DNA from: Candidatus Eiseniibacteriota bacterium | GTDB taxonomy: Bacteria; Eisenbacteria; RBG-16-71-46; JAGVPR01 | Reading direction: 5' to 3' | Length of the DNA stretch: 13,012 nucleotides | Assembly (NCBI GenBank): GCA_020052115.1 | Contig: JAGVPR010000260.1 | Span: 1-13,012 of the forward strand | Shown here: piece by piece, positions 1-7,158 of the stretch | Layout of the letters: each line of letters opens with the position of its first letter | Position numbering within the stretch: the stretch's first letter is position 1 | Notes under the pieces: generated by a model | What the model was told of the DNA's origin: nothing | Databases searched by the model: none | The model's input: the letters and a program-made list of their open reading frames with translations, nothing else | Translations under genes and position numbers: made by a program

Positions 1-498
1 GGCCCGCTCGATGCCGCCTCGATCCGCGCCGGGATTGCCGAACTCGTCGCGAGCGAGATCGTCGAGCCTTGGGCGCTCGAGGTCGTGGATCCAGAATCGC
101 TAGCGGCCTTCTTCTCGAGCGACCTCGGACGCCGCGTCACGCGCGACGCCTCGCGCGTGCGCCGCGAAGTGCCCGTGAACCTCGCCGTCACACCGGAGGC
201 GTGGGAGCGATGGCGGCACGGCGAGTGGGTGCCGCCGGATGAAGGCGGCGGCGAGTTCGTTCACGTGCAGGGGATCGTGGATTGCCTCGTCGAGGAGGAC
301 GGCGGTCTTCTGCTCCTCGACTACAAGACGGATCGCGTGGCGGGGGAGAGGCTCGACGCGCGGGCCATCGCCTACCGGCCGCAGATCATGGCGTACGCGG
401 TCGCGATCCGCGCCATGCTCGGGCGCCCGGTGACCGATGCGGCGCTCTACTTCCTGGCGGCGAAGGAGGCGCGCCGCGTCTCGCCGCTGCCGCGTTGA
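1..498 (+). CDS. AddA/RecB-like helicase-nuclease, C-terminal nuclease domain (5' truncated)
   Basis: The frame is open from base 1 to a TGA at 496-498, so these 165 residues are the C-terminal end of a longer protein. The visible part matches the PD-(D/E)XK nuclease domain of AddA/RecB-type double-strand-break repair enzymes. A Phe-Phe-x-Ser-x-LGRRV segment is followed by a REVPV strand. Then comes GIVDCLVEEDGG, with metal-binding Asp94 counted from the window edge, and LLLLDYKTD, with catalytic Asp107 and Lys109. A downstream YRPQIMAYA segment is the Q-x(3)-Y motif of this nuclease class. In the family this domain degrades DNA ends as the helicase unwinds them, before RecA loading. The helicase motifs that would separate AddA from a RecB-like or Cas4-like nuclease lie outside the window. 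The order of motifs and the C-terminal position favour AddA. No co-directional partner follows closely; the next gene starts about 220 bp downstream. Confidence 0.82.
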   Translation, partial: GPLDAASIRAGIAELVASEIVEPWALEVVDPESLAAFFSSDLGRRVTRDASRVRREVPVNLAVTPEAWERWRHGEWVPPDEGGGEFVHVQGIVDCLVEEDGGLLLLDYKTDRVAGERLDARAIAYRPQIMAYAVAIRAMLGRPVTDAALYFLAAKEARRVSPLPR

Positions 499-572
499 CG
501 GCGGCGAAGCGAGTCAGGTCAAGAGTGAGCCCGAAACGATGAAACCCGAGCGGTCCGGCGTCCGTCCCTCGC

Positions 573-601
573 TTGAAGGCTCGCCTGGAACGGCGTAGTC
601 T
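573..601 (+). promoter_or_regulatory. possible sigma70-like promoter upstream of the S9 peptidase
   Basis: TTGAAG at 573-578 (4 of 6 matches to TTGACA) and TAGTCT at 596-601 (3 of 6 to TATAAT) are separated by exactly 17 bp. The position, about 110 bp before the peptidase start, is reasonable. Matches are weak and such pairs arise by chance, so this is only a candidate. If real, the transcript leader would include the 16-bp repeat array. Confidence 0.18.
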
Positions 602-612
602 TGCGTCCGTCG

Positions 613-656
613 CCGGCCGCGGCGATCACCGGCCGCGGCGATCACCGGCCGCGGCG
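613..656. repeat. 16-bp direct tandem repeat, 2.75 copies
   Basis: The unit CCGGCCGCGGCGATCA occurs at 613-628 and 629-644, followed by a 12-base partial copy at 645-656, all identical. Each copy holds the perfect 8-bp palindrome GCCGCGGC (616-623, 632-639, 648-655). Neighbouring copies can therefore pair with each other as 8-bp stems with 8-base loops. The array sits in the leader region of the S9 peptidase gene, 60 bp before its start. It could be replication-slippage DNA, an RNA hairpin, or a set of phased protein-binding sites. Nothing in the sequence decides between these. Confidence 0.9.
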
Positions 657-716
657 GGGCGCTCTGGAGTCTTCGTCGGAGGAGTGAGCACGGCAATGGA
701 CCCATGGGAGGGGAGG

Positions 717-2663
717 ATGGAGAGGCATCGGATTTCGAGAAGGACGATTCTTGCGCTGGGGACGATCACCCTCAGCCTCGTCGTTCTGGGTTTCGGAGCG
801 GCGACTCCGGCGCGCGCTGGGCTGCCGCCGCTCATCCCGCGCGAAGTGATCTTCGGCAATCCGGAGCGAACGAGCCCGCAGCTCTCGCCCGACGGCATGT
901 ACTTCACGTATCTGGCTCCCGAAGAAGGTGTTCTGAACGTCTGGCTCCGCACCGTCGGCATGACCGACGATCGCGCGCTCACGCACGATCGGGGCCGCGG
1001 CATCCGGGCGTATTTCTGGGGTCAGAACAATCAGCGCGTCCTCTATATCCAGGACAAGGACGGCGATGAGAACTGGCACGTCTTCTCGGTGGATCTCGCG
1101 GGCGGCGAGCCGCGCGACCTCACGCCGTTCGAGAAGGTGCAGGCTCAGATCGTTTCCGTGGATCCGCAGTTTCCCGACGTTATTCTCGTCGGGCTGAACA
1201 ACCGTGTCCCCCAGCTCCACGATGTCTACCGGGTCAACATCATGACCGGCGAGTCCACGCTCGAGGCCCAGAACGACATGGGTTCCGCGGCTTGGGTCGC
1301 CGACAACTCACTCCGGGTCCGGATAGCGCTGCTGCCCACGCCCGACGGCGGATTCGGTCTCCTTCACCGGAGCGCGCCCGATGCGGAGTGGAAGGATCTG
1401 ACGAAGTGGGGGAACGAGGACGCCATGACGACGGCGCCCTTCGGGTTTGCCGCCGACAACAGCACGCTCTACATGGTCAGCAGCGTCGGCGCGAACACGG
1501 CGGAGCTCCGCACCTACGATGTCACGACCGGGCAGGAGAAGACCGTCTACTCCGACCCGAACTACGACGTCTCGAATGCGATGATCCATCCGACGACGCA
1601 CGTGCTCCAGGCCGTGGCCGTGAACCGCGACAAGGAAGAGTGGAAGGTCCTCGACCCATCAATCGAAGCCGACTTCGCCGCCCTGGCGAAGCTGCACGAA
1701 GGCGAGTTCCAGGTGACCGGGCGCGACCTCGCCGACAAGACCTGGCTCGTCGTCTTCTCCGGGGACAAGGGCCCGGCGGCGTTCTACTCGTACGATCGCG
1801 CTTCGAAGAAGGGCACGTTCCTTTTCACCACTCGCCCGAAGCTCGAAGGACTCTCGCTCGCCGAGATGAGGCCCGTCGCCTACACGTCCCGCGACGGCAT
1901 GACGGTCCACGGGTATCTCTCGCTCCCGCCCGGCGTGGAGCCGAAGAACCTCCCGACGGTCATCAACGTGCACGGCGGGCCGTGGTATCGCGACGGCTGG
2001 GGCTATCACCCCGAGGCCCAGTGGCTTGCGAATCGTGGATATGCTTGCCTACAGATCAACTTCCGCGGCTCCACCGGGTACGGCAAGGCGTTCACGAACG
2101 CCGGCGATCGGGAGTGGGGCGGGAATATGCAGAACGACATCAGCGACGGCGTGAAGTGGATGCTGGACCAGGGGTATGCGGATCCCAAGCGGATCGCCAT
2201 CTACGGCGGCTCGTACGGCGGATACGCGGTCCTCACGGGTCTGACGAAGACGCCGGAGCTGTATGCCTGCGGCGTGGACATCGTCGGTCCGTCGAATCTC
2301 ATCACGTTCCTCAACACGATCCCGCCTTACTGGGAACCGATGAAGCCGCTCTTCTACAAGCGCATCGGCGATCCCGTGAAGGACGAGCAGATGCTCAAGG
2401 ATCGCTCGCCGCTCTTCCACATTGACGCGATCCGCGCGCCGCTTTTGATCGGGCAGGGCGCGAACGATCCGCGAGTGAACCGGGCGGAGAGTCTGCAGAT
2501 TCGCGACGCGCTGCAGCAGGCCGGGAAGATCGTCCAGTACATCGAATTCCCGGACGAGGGACACGGGTTCGCGAGGCCTGCGAACCGCATCACTTTCTAT
2601 GCAGCTGCGGAGAAGTTCCTCGCAGAGCACATCGGAGGGCGATTCGAGCCGGCGGCGGAGTAG
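717..2663 (+). CDS. Exported S9-family serine peptidase (prolyl oligopeptidase/acylaminoacyl-peptidase type)
   Basis: A 648-residue protein made of an export signal, an N-terminal beta-propeller (about residues 45-365) and a C-terminal alpha/beta-hydrolase domain (about 385-640). The catalytic triad is visible. Ser499 sits in GGSYGGYA, Asp584 in GANDPRV and His616 in DEGHGF. An HGGP oxyanion-type motif lies at the start of the hydrolase domain. Family members cleave short peptides or N-acylated peptides that enter through the propeller. The start at 717 is preferred because GGGAG (706-710) lies 6 bases upstream. It also gives a well-formed signal of basic SRRTIL, a hydrophobic core and an AxA-type site (ATPARA) near residue 34. 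In-frame alternatives are GTG 684 and ATG 696, the latter with GGAGGAG 11 bases upstream. The twin arginine makes Tat export possible. A strong hairpin follows the stop. Exact substrate is unknown. Confidence 0.94.
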   Translation: MERHRISRRTILALGTITLSLVVLGFGAATPARAGLPPLIPREVIFGNPERTSPQLSPDGMYFTYLAPEEGVLNVWLRTVGMTDDRALTHDRGRGIRAYFWGQNNQRVLYIQDKDGDENWHVFSVDLAGGEPRDLTPFEKVQAQIVSVDPQFPDVILVGLNNRVPQLHDVYRVNIMTGESTLEAQNDMGSAAWVADNSLRVRIALLPTPDGGFGLLHRSAPDAEWKDLTKWGNEDAMTTAPFGFAADNSTLYMVSSVGANTAELRTYDVTTGQEKTVYSDPNYDVSNAMIHPTTHVLQAVAVNRDKEEWKVLDPSIEADFAALAKLHEGEFQVTGRDLADKTWLVVFSGDKGPAAFYSYDRASKKGTFLFTTRPKLEGLSLAEMRPVAYTSRDGMTVHGYLSLPPGVEPKNLPTVINVHGGPWYRDGWGYHPEAQWLANRGYACLQINFRGSTGYGKAFTNAGDREWGGNMQNDISDGVKWMLDQGYADPKRIAIYGGSYGGYAVLTGLTKTPELYACGVDIVGPSNLITFLNTIPPYWEPMKPLFYKRIGDPVKDEQMLKDRSPLFHIDAIRAPLLIGQGANDPRVNRAESLQIRDALQQAGKIVQYIEFPDEGHGFARPANRITFYAAAEKFLAEHIGGRFEPAAE

Positions 2664-2685
2664 GCCGCTTGCCAGGAGAGACTCT

Positions 2686-2715
2686 GGGGCCCCGGATCAG
2701 CCGATCCGGGGCCCC
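2686..2715. terminator. Hairpin between convergent genes, likely bidirectional terminator
   Basis: A perfect 13-bp inverted repeat has arms GGGGCCCCGGATC (2686-2698) and GATCCGGGGCCCC (2703-2715) with the 4-base loop AGCC. It lies 22 bp after the S9 peptidase stop and 29 bp past the end of the convergent acyl-CoA synthetase. No T-run follows on either side, so it is not a canonical intrinsic terminator. Its placement and strength still fit transcription ending for both genes, or transcript 3'-end protection. Confidence 0.65.
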
Positions 2716-2744
2716 GCTGGTTCTCGGCCGTCGAGTGATCGCCC

Positions 2745-4535
2745 TCAGCCCTCGTCGGCGTAGAGATTCCGGACGAGCGATGCGAAGCGTGCCGCGACCG
2801 CGGCGCGCCTTATCTTCAGCGTCGGCGTGAGATCGCCCGCCTCGATCGTGAGTTCCCCCGGAATGATCTCGAAGCGCCGGATGCGCTCGAACGGGGCGAG
2901 ATCACCGTTCACCCGCTCGATCTCCGCCCGGAAGAGCGCTCGAACGCGGGGCTCTTGCAAGAGCGTCGCCGGATCGCGTTCGGGGATTCCCTCCGAAGAG
3001 GCCCAGCGGCCCAGGGCGATGAGATCGGGCGCGAGCAGCGCCGCGACGAATCGCTTCCGGTCGCCGAATAGAACGGCCTCGAGAATGTAGGGGCATGCCC
3101 TGAGGCGGTTCTCGATCGGCTGCGGCGCGATGTTTTTCCCCCCCGCGGTGACGAGGATGTCCTTCTTCCGGTCCGTGATGGTGAGGTAGCCGTCACCGTC
3201 GAGAACGCCGATGTCCCCCGTGTGCAGCCACCCGTCCTGAAGCGCGCTCCGCGTGGATTCCTCCTCGTGAAAGTAACCCTTCATCACGTTCGGGCCTCGA
3301 ACGAGGATCTCGCCGTCCGCGGCGATTCGCACCTCGACGCCCGGGATCGGCCGACCGGCGGTCCCGGGGCGCAGCGCCCCCTCGAAGTTCATCGTGACCA
3401 CAGGCGAGGTCTCCGTCAGCCCGTAGCCCTCGTAGATGGGGAGTCCCACGGCGGCGAAGAACTCGATGATCTCGCGCGAGAGGGGCGCTCCGCCGGAAAC
3501 GAAGAAGCGCACGCGCCCGCCGAACGACGCGCGCAGGCGGCGGAAGACGAGCGCCTCCGCGATACGGTAGCGAGCCTCGAGGAGCGCGGGAACACGCCCG
3601 CCCGAGAGCGCGAGACGTGTCCGTTCGAGCCCCGTGCGCTCCGCCCACCGGAAGAGCCCGCGCCGAAGCGGGGGTGCCCGGCGTATCGCCTGCTGAACGC
3701 GGTCGTGGGTCTTCTCGAAGAACCGCGGGACGCCGATCGTCATCGTGGGTCTGACCTGCAAGAGGTTCCGGCCGACCTTCTCCGGCGACTCCGCGTAGGC
3801 GATCGTCGCGCCGGCATGGAGGATCGCGAAGTGTCCGCCCATCCTCTCGAGGATGTGGGAGAGAGGCAGGAACGAGAGGTAGACATCCGCGGGTCCGATT
3901 TCCATCCGCTGCAAACAGGACTCGATGTCAGCGAGCAGGTTTCGGTGCGTGAGCATCACGCCCTTCGGGATACCGGTCGTGCCGGAGGTGTAGATGATCG
4001 TCGCGACGTCGTCGGGCCCGGAAAGCGCCGCGCGCCGGCGATGTTCGATGGACGAGCCGCTCTCGGCGCCGCGCGCGTAGAGATCGTCGAGCGACAGCAG
4101 GCGCGGCTCGACGATCGTGGAGGCATCGAAGGCGATCAGCAGCTCGACTTTCGGGGCGGATGATTCTGTCGCGAGGATCTTTCGGATCTCCTCCTCCGAT
4201 GAGACGAAGACGGCGCGGGCGCCGGAATTGTCGAGGAGGTGTTCGATCTGGCGTGCCGGAAGTGTCGGATAGATCGGAACCGTGATCGCCGCGGCCGTGA
4301 GGATGGCGAAGTCGGCGACGGCCCACTCGTAGCGATTCTTGGAGAGGATCGCGACGCGGTCGCCCGGCGCGATGCCCGATGCCGTGAGGCCCAGGCTCGC
4401 GCGCTCGACGTCCCGGACGAAGCGCTCCGGCGAGACATCATGGTAGGAGCCTCCGCGCGGCACGAGAAAGGAGGCGGGTCTCGGTGCTCTCTCGACACTC
4501 GCGAAGAACAGTTCGTTCAGCGTGTGCGCGGGCAT
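2745..4535 (-). CDS. Long-chain fatty-acid--CoA ligase (AMP-binding, FadD15-like)
   Basis: A 596-residue adenylate-forming enzyme expected to activate fatty acids with ATP and CoA through an acyl-AMP intermediate. Motifs in order are YTSGTTGIPKG (residues 182-192, phosphate-binding loop), YGLTETSPVV (from 371), HTGDIG with the ribose-binding Asp441, DRKKDI (hinge) and GGKNIAPQPIE near the C-terminal subdomain. The length and the KNIAPQPIE motif fit the FadD15/long-chain subgroup better than acetate or short-chain ligases. The frame stays open 93 codons upstream, but the Met at 4535 is chosen. It has GGAGG a few bases upstream and begins directly with the typical family N-terminus (LNELFFASVE). 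No signal peptide or membrane segment is seen, so it is probably cytoplasmic or membrane-associated. It is transcribed alone: convergent with the S9 peptidase and divergent from the propeller/CapK/DUF362 operon. Substrate chain length cannot be read from sequence. Confidence 0.93.
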   Translation of the reverse strand: MPAHTLNELFFASVERAPRPASFLVPRGGSYHDVSPERFVRDVERASLGLTASGIAPGDRVAILSKNRYEWAVADFAILTAAAITVPIYPTLPARQIEHLLDNSGARAVFVSSEEEIRKILATESSAPKVELLIAFDASTIVEPRLLSLDDLYARGAESGSSIEHRRRAALSGPDDVATIIYTSGTTGIPKGVMLTHRNLLADIESCLQRMEIGPADVYLSFLPLSHILERMGGHFAILHAGATIAYAESPEKVGRNLLQVRPTMTIGVPRFFEKTHDRVQQAIRRAPPLRRGLFRWAERTGLERTRLALSGGRVPALLEARYRIAEALVFRRLRASFGGRVRFFVSGGAPLSREIIEFFAAVGLPIYEGYGLTETSPVVTMNFEGALRPGTAGRPIPGVEVRIAADGEILVRGPNVMKGYFHEEESTRSALQDGWLHTGDIGVLDGDGYLTITDRKKDILVTAGGKNIAPQPIENRLRACPYILEAVLFGDRKRFVAALLAPDLIALGRWASSEGIPERDPATLLQEPRVRALFRAEIERVNGDLAPFERIRRFEIIPGELTIEAGDLTPTLKIRRAAVAARFASLVRNLYADEG

Positions 4536-4640
4536 AGGCCTCCAGACGATCTCGGTCAGGTGCGTTCCCGGAGGATGATCCGCTAGAATACGCCTTCTGC
4601 GCGGCGCAGGGGAGGAGTTGCTGGGACATCCGCACGGAGC

Positions 4641-4680
4641 CTTGCCCCCCGCGAAGGGGACCTTCGCAAAGCGGGGCAAG
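4641..4680. repeat. Imperfect inverted repeat in the divergent intergenic region
   Basis: Outer arms CTTGCCCC (4641-4648) and GGGGCAAG (4673-4680) pair over 8 bp. Inner arms GCGAA (4651-4655) and TTCGC (4663-4667) pair over 5 bp with a 7-base loop, leaving an asymmetric internal bulge. It lies about 105 bp upstream of the acyl-CoA synthetase start and 80 bp upstream of the propeller gene. It may be an operator or leader structure for either gene. There is no T-run, so a terminator is unlikely. Confidence 0.6.
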
Positions 4681-4691
4681 TGCGATATGCT
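4663..4691 (+). promoter_or_regulatory. possible weak promoter for the propeller/CapK/DUF362 operon
   Basis: TTCGCA (4663-4668) and TATGCT (4686-4691) each match the sigma70 consensus at 4 of 6 positions and are 17 bp apart. They lie about 70 bp before the operon's first ATG. The -35-like element lies in the inner arm of the inverted repeat at 4641-4680, so a protein binding there could block it. This is inference from position and weak matches only. Confidence 0.22.
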
Positions 4692-4759
4692 CGCTCGAAC
4701 GTCCTCGCGCCGGCCGTGGAGAGGGGCTCGGCGTTCATCTACTGGTCTCTGGAGCAAGC

Positions 4760-5827
4760 ATGAGGTGCATTGTGCGCAGCCATCGGCTGTCTCTCGCTCT
4801 TGCCGCACTCGCATTCTGGGCTCCGGCTGTCTCGGTTGCCGGTCCGACGTTTGTCGTGGAGCGACGCGTCTCGCTGCCGAGCGAGCGATTCCGGGAATTT
4901 CAGTGGTCGCCGGAGGGCGGCCGCTTGGCGGCGCTCAGCTTCCGCCAGCTCGTGATCGCGGACGCGGGTAGCGGCGCCGTGGACACGCTGGGTTTCCTCG
5001 GCGTGCAGCAGATGGCGTGGTCGCCCGGCGGGCGGTGGATCGGCGCGCGAGCTACGCCCGTGGTGCGCGCAAGTGGAAGGGAACGGCGCAGCGTGGTGAT
5101 CGTGATAGACACCGATGGCGGAGGGGATCAGCCGAGGGTGCGGGCGCTCTCCGACACGACGTCGATCCGGTCCGAACTGCGGCGGACCCTAGCCTGGGCC
5201 GGTCCGGATCTCCTCGCCGTGTGTCAGGACTCCGTCTGGACGATGAGCGCCGTCGCGCCGGGGGCCTTGCCGGCACCGGGGACCACCATGATCCGGACGG
5301 CCACTCCGCGGCTCGCGGGCGCCGGAGACCGCTTGTTTCTCGGTGTCGTGACGGCCGACGGGCGGATCGAGGAGCGCGAGCTCCCGCCGCCGCCAACGAT
5401 CCTCACGGACTTCTCGGGCCGCGCCGACGCGCCCGTGCCGCTGTGGTGGTTTCCGACACGCCTCAGCCGCGACGGAGCGCACCTGCTCATCGCCGCGCGT
5501 GAACCGACGGCGGATGTCGTGTACATGATCCTTGCGACCGACGGCCGGGTGGAGCATCGGTTCGCGGATGGGCTCATCGCGTCGGATCTGAGCGCGGACG
5601 GGAAGTGGGTGCTCTCGCAGGCCGAGACGGCGGGGACGCAGAAGCTCGATGGGAGCGAGCTGTTCCTCGTCCGCGTCTCCGACGGGCGCGCCTTCCCGCT
5701 CACCGGAACGATGGACACGATCGAGACCGATGCGGTCTTTGAACCGGGCGGCACGCGCCTCGCCTGTCTAGACCAGAAGGACGGTTCGATCCTCATCGGG
5801 CGAATCGAGGGGCTGCCGACACCGTGA
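4760..5827 (+). CDS. Exported WD40-like (TolB/PD40-type) beta-propeller protein
   Basis: A 355-residue protein with an N-terminal signal. A basic start is followed by a hydrophobic stretch (LSLALAALAFWAPAVSVAG) and probable cleavage near residue 28. No Cys sits at the cleavage site, so it is not a clear lipoprotein. Several short blade motifs of the PD40 type recur: WSPEGGRLAAL, WSPGGRWIGA, LSRDGAHLLIA, LSADGKWVLS and FEPGGTRLAC. They suggest a propeller filling most of the protein. No catalytic domain follows, unlike the S9 peptidase at 717-2663. The start has GGAG (4751-4754) 5 bases upstream. The stop TGA overlaps the next gene's GTG start (GTGA at 5824-5827), so the two are translationally coupled. 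A binding or scaffold role in the periplasm is inferred; the ligand is unknown. Confidence 0.78.
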   Translation: MRCIVRSHRLSLALAALAFWAPAVSVAGPTFVVERRVSLPSERFREFQWSPEGGRLAALSFRQLVIADAGSGAVDTLGFLGVQQMAWSPGGRWIGARATPVVRASGRERRSVVIVIDTDGGGDQPRVRALSDTTSIRSELRRTLAWAGPDLLAVCQDSVWTMSAVAPGALPAPGTTMIRTATPRLAGAGDRLFLGVVTADGRIEERELPPPPTILTDFSGRADAPVPLWWFPTRLSRDGAHLLIAAREPTADVVYMILATDGRVEHRFADGLIASDLSADGKWVLSQAETAGTQKLDGSELFLVRVSDGRAFPLTGTMDTIETDAVFEPGGTRLACLDQKDGSILIGRIEGLPTP

Positions 5828-7158
5828 GTCTCGCCGTTCGCGCCGTCTTCGCCGGATTCATCCGCGAGGGTCCCGCATTCCGCCGCCTACTCGCCGAGTT
5901 GGAGTCGCACCAGAGCTGGGATGCCCGGGCGATTCACGCGTACCACGAGAAGGCGCTGGCCCGCGTCCTTCGCTGGTGTGCCGATGTGCCTTACTATAGT
6001 GGGCGCCTGGCGGAGTGGGGGCTTGGCAGCGGGCCGGCGCTCGATGCGCTGGCGCGGGTGCCGCTTCTCGACAAGGAGACGCTGCGCCTCCGGAACATGG
6101 AGTTTCGCACGCGCGGGTGGAGGAACCGCTTCGCTCACGAGGGGCACACGAGCGGCACCACCGGCAAGCCGATCCGCTGCTGGCGCGACGGCCGTTCGAT
6201 CGTCTTCGAGAACGCCGCGCTCTGGCGAGTCTTCCGCTGGGCAGGGGTGAGCCTCAGCGATCGCCGCGCCCTGCTGCGTGGCGATCTCGTCGTGCCGGCC
6301 TCACGCGGCGAGCCGCCGTTCTGGAAGCTGGCGACCCCGAACCAGCTCTATCTCTCGAGCTACCACTTGGCTCCGCGGCATCTCGGCGCCTACGTCGAGG
6401 CGTTGCGCCGCTTCGCGCCCGCGGCGATCCAGGCGTATCCCTCGAGCGCGGCGCTCGTGGCGGCTTGGCTTCTCGAGTGCGGCGAGACGCTTCCGGTGAA
6501 GGCCGTGCTCACGAGTTCCGAGACGCTCCTCGACGCGCAGCGTGACGCGATCGAACGCGCCTTCTGCGCGCCGGTCATTGACTACTACGGCAACGCCGAG
6601 CGCACGGCGATGATCGCGCGGTGCGAGAAAGGCGCCTATCACGTCTTGTGGGATTACGCGGTGACCGAGTTTCTCGGCACGGGCGATGACGGATCCGAGA
6701 TCGTGGGAACGCCGCTCGAGAATCGAGCGATGCCGCTCCTTCGTTATCGTTCCGGCGATCGCGCCGAGCGCGCGCCACGCGGCGAGCGGTGCCCCTGCGG
6801 GCGGAGCTTTCCCGTATGCGGCCGGCCCGAAGGACGGCGGGATCTCTACATCCTCACACCGGACGGTCGCAGGATCGGACGCATGGACCACATCTTCAAG
6901 GGGCTACGGCACATCCGCGAGGCGCAGATCGTTCAGAAGGCCGTGGACCGGATCGTTTTGCTCGCCGTGACCGATCCCGCTTTCGGCGAGCCCGAGAGGG
7001 AACTGTTGCTCCGTCAGACGCGAGAGCGCGTCGGTCCCGGGGTTTCCGTCACGCTCGAGATCGTGGAGGCGATCCCGCGCGGACCGGGCGGGAAGTTCGC
7101 CGCCATCGTGTCGGAACTGCGCGGCGCGGACGTTGCGCACGAGGAGATCCGGCCTTGA
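5824..7158 (+). CDS. CapK/PaaK-like adenylate-forming enzyme (phenylacetate--CoA ligase family)
   Basis: A 444-residue member of the adenylate-forming superfamily. It has HTSGTTGKP (residues 108-116, phosphate loop), YYGNAER (254-260) where true PaaK proteins have YGLSE-like residues, and YRSGD (308-312, ribose-binding Asp312). A Cys-rich CPCGR...VCGR segment holds C323, C325 and C332, and a C-terminal RGPGGKF supplies the probable catalytic Lys. The YGNAER form and Cys-containing loop fit CapK-like proteins of surface-glycan loci better than phenylacetate degradation. No paa genes are nearby. It starts with GTG 5824 overlapping the upstream stop by 4 bp. It ends in TGA 7156-7158 overlapping the TTG start of the DUF362 gene. 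No signal peptide is seen, so it is probably cytoplasmic. Activation of an acid as an acyl-AMP is expected from the family; the acid is unknown. Confidence 0.87.
   Translation: MSLAVRAVFAGFIREGPAFRRLLAELESHQSWDARAIHAYHEKALARVLRWCADVPYYSGRLAEWGLGSGPALDALARVPLLDKETLRLRNMEFRTRGWRNRFAHEGHTSGTTGKPIRCWRDGRSIVFENAALWRVFRWAGVSLSDRRALLRGDLVVPASRGEPPFWKLATPNQLYLSSYHLAPRHLGAYVEALRRFAPAAIQAYPSSAALVAAWLLECGETLPVKAVLTSSETLLDAQRDAIERAFCAPVIDYYGNAERTAMIARCEKGAYHVLWDYAVTEFLGTGDDGSEIVGTPLENRAMPLLRYRSGDRAERAPRGERCPCGRSFPVCGRPEGRRDLYILTPDGRRIGRMDHIFKGLRHIREAQIVQKAVDRIVLLAVTDPAFGEPERELLLRQTRERVGPGVSVTLEIVEAIPRGPGGKFAAIVSELRGADVAHEEIRP

Noticed and set aside
573..716. Longer N-terminus of the S9 peptidase from base 573
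   Set aside because: It would translate the 16-bp tandem repeat and bury the signal peptide about 50 residues inside the protein. The starts at 684-717 have Shine-Dalgarno motifs and put the signal near the N-terminus.
3133..3144. Run of 7 G and 5 A (coding strand) in the acyl-CoA synthetase as a frameshift site
   Set aside because: It encodes the conserved GGKNI motif in a single intact frame, and the codon phasing does not give a standard slippery heptamer.
4536..4814. 93-codon upstream extension of the acyl-CoA synthetase
   Set aside because: The extension is Arg/Ala/Cys-rich without family similarity, spans the inverted repeat and overlaps the divergent propeller gene. The Met at 4535 fits the family N-terminus and has GGAGG upstream.
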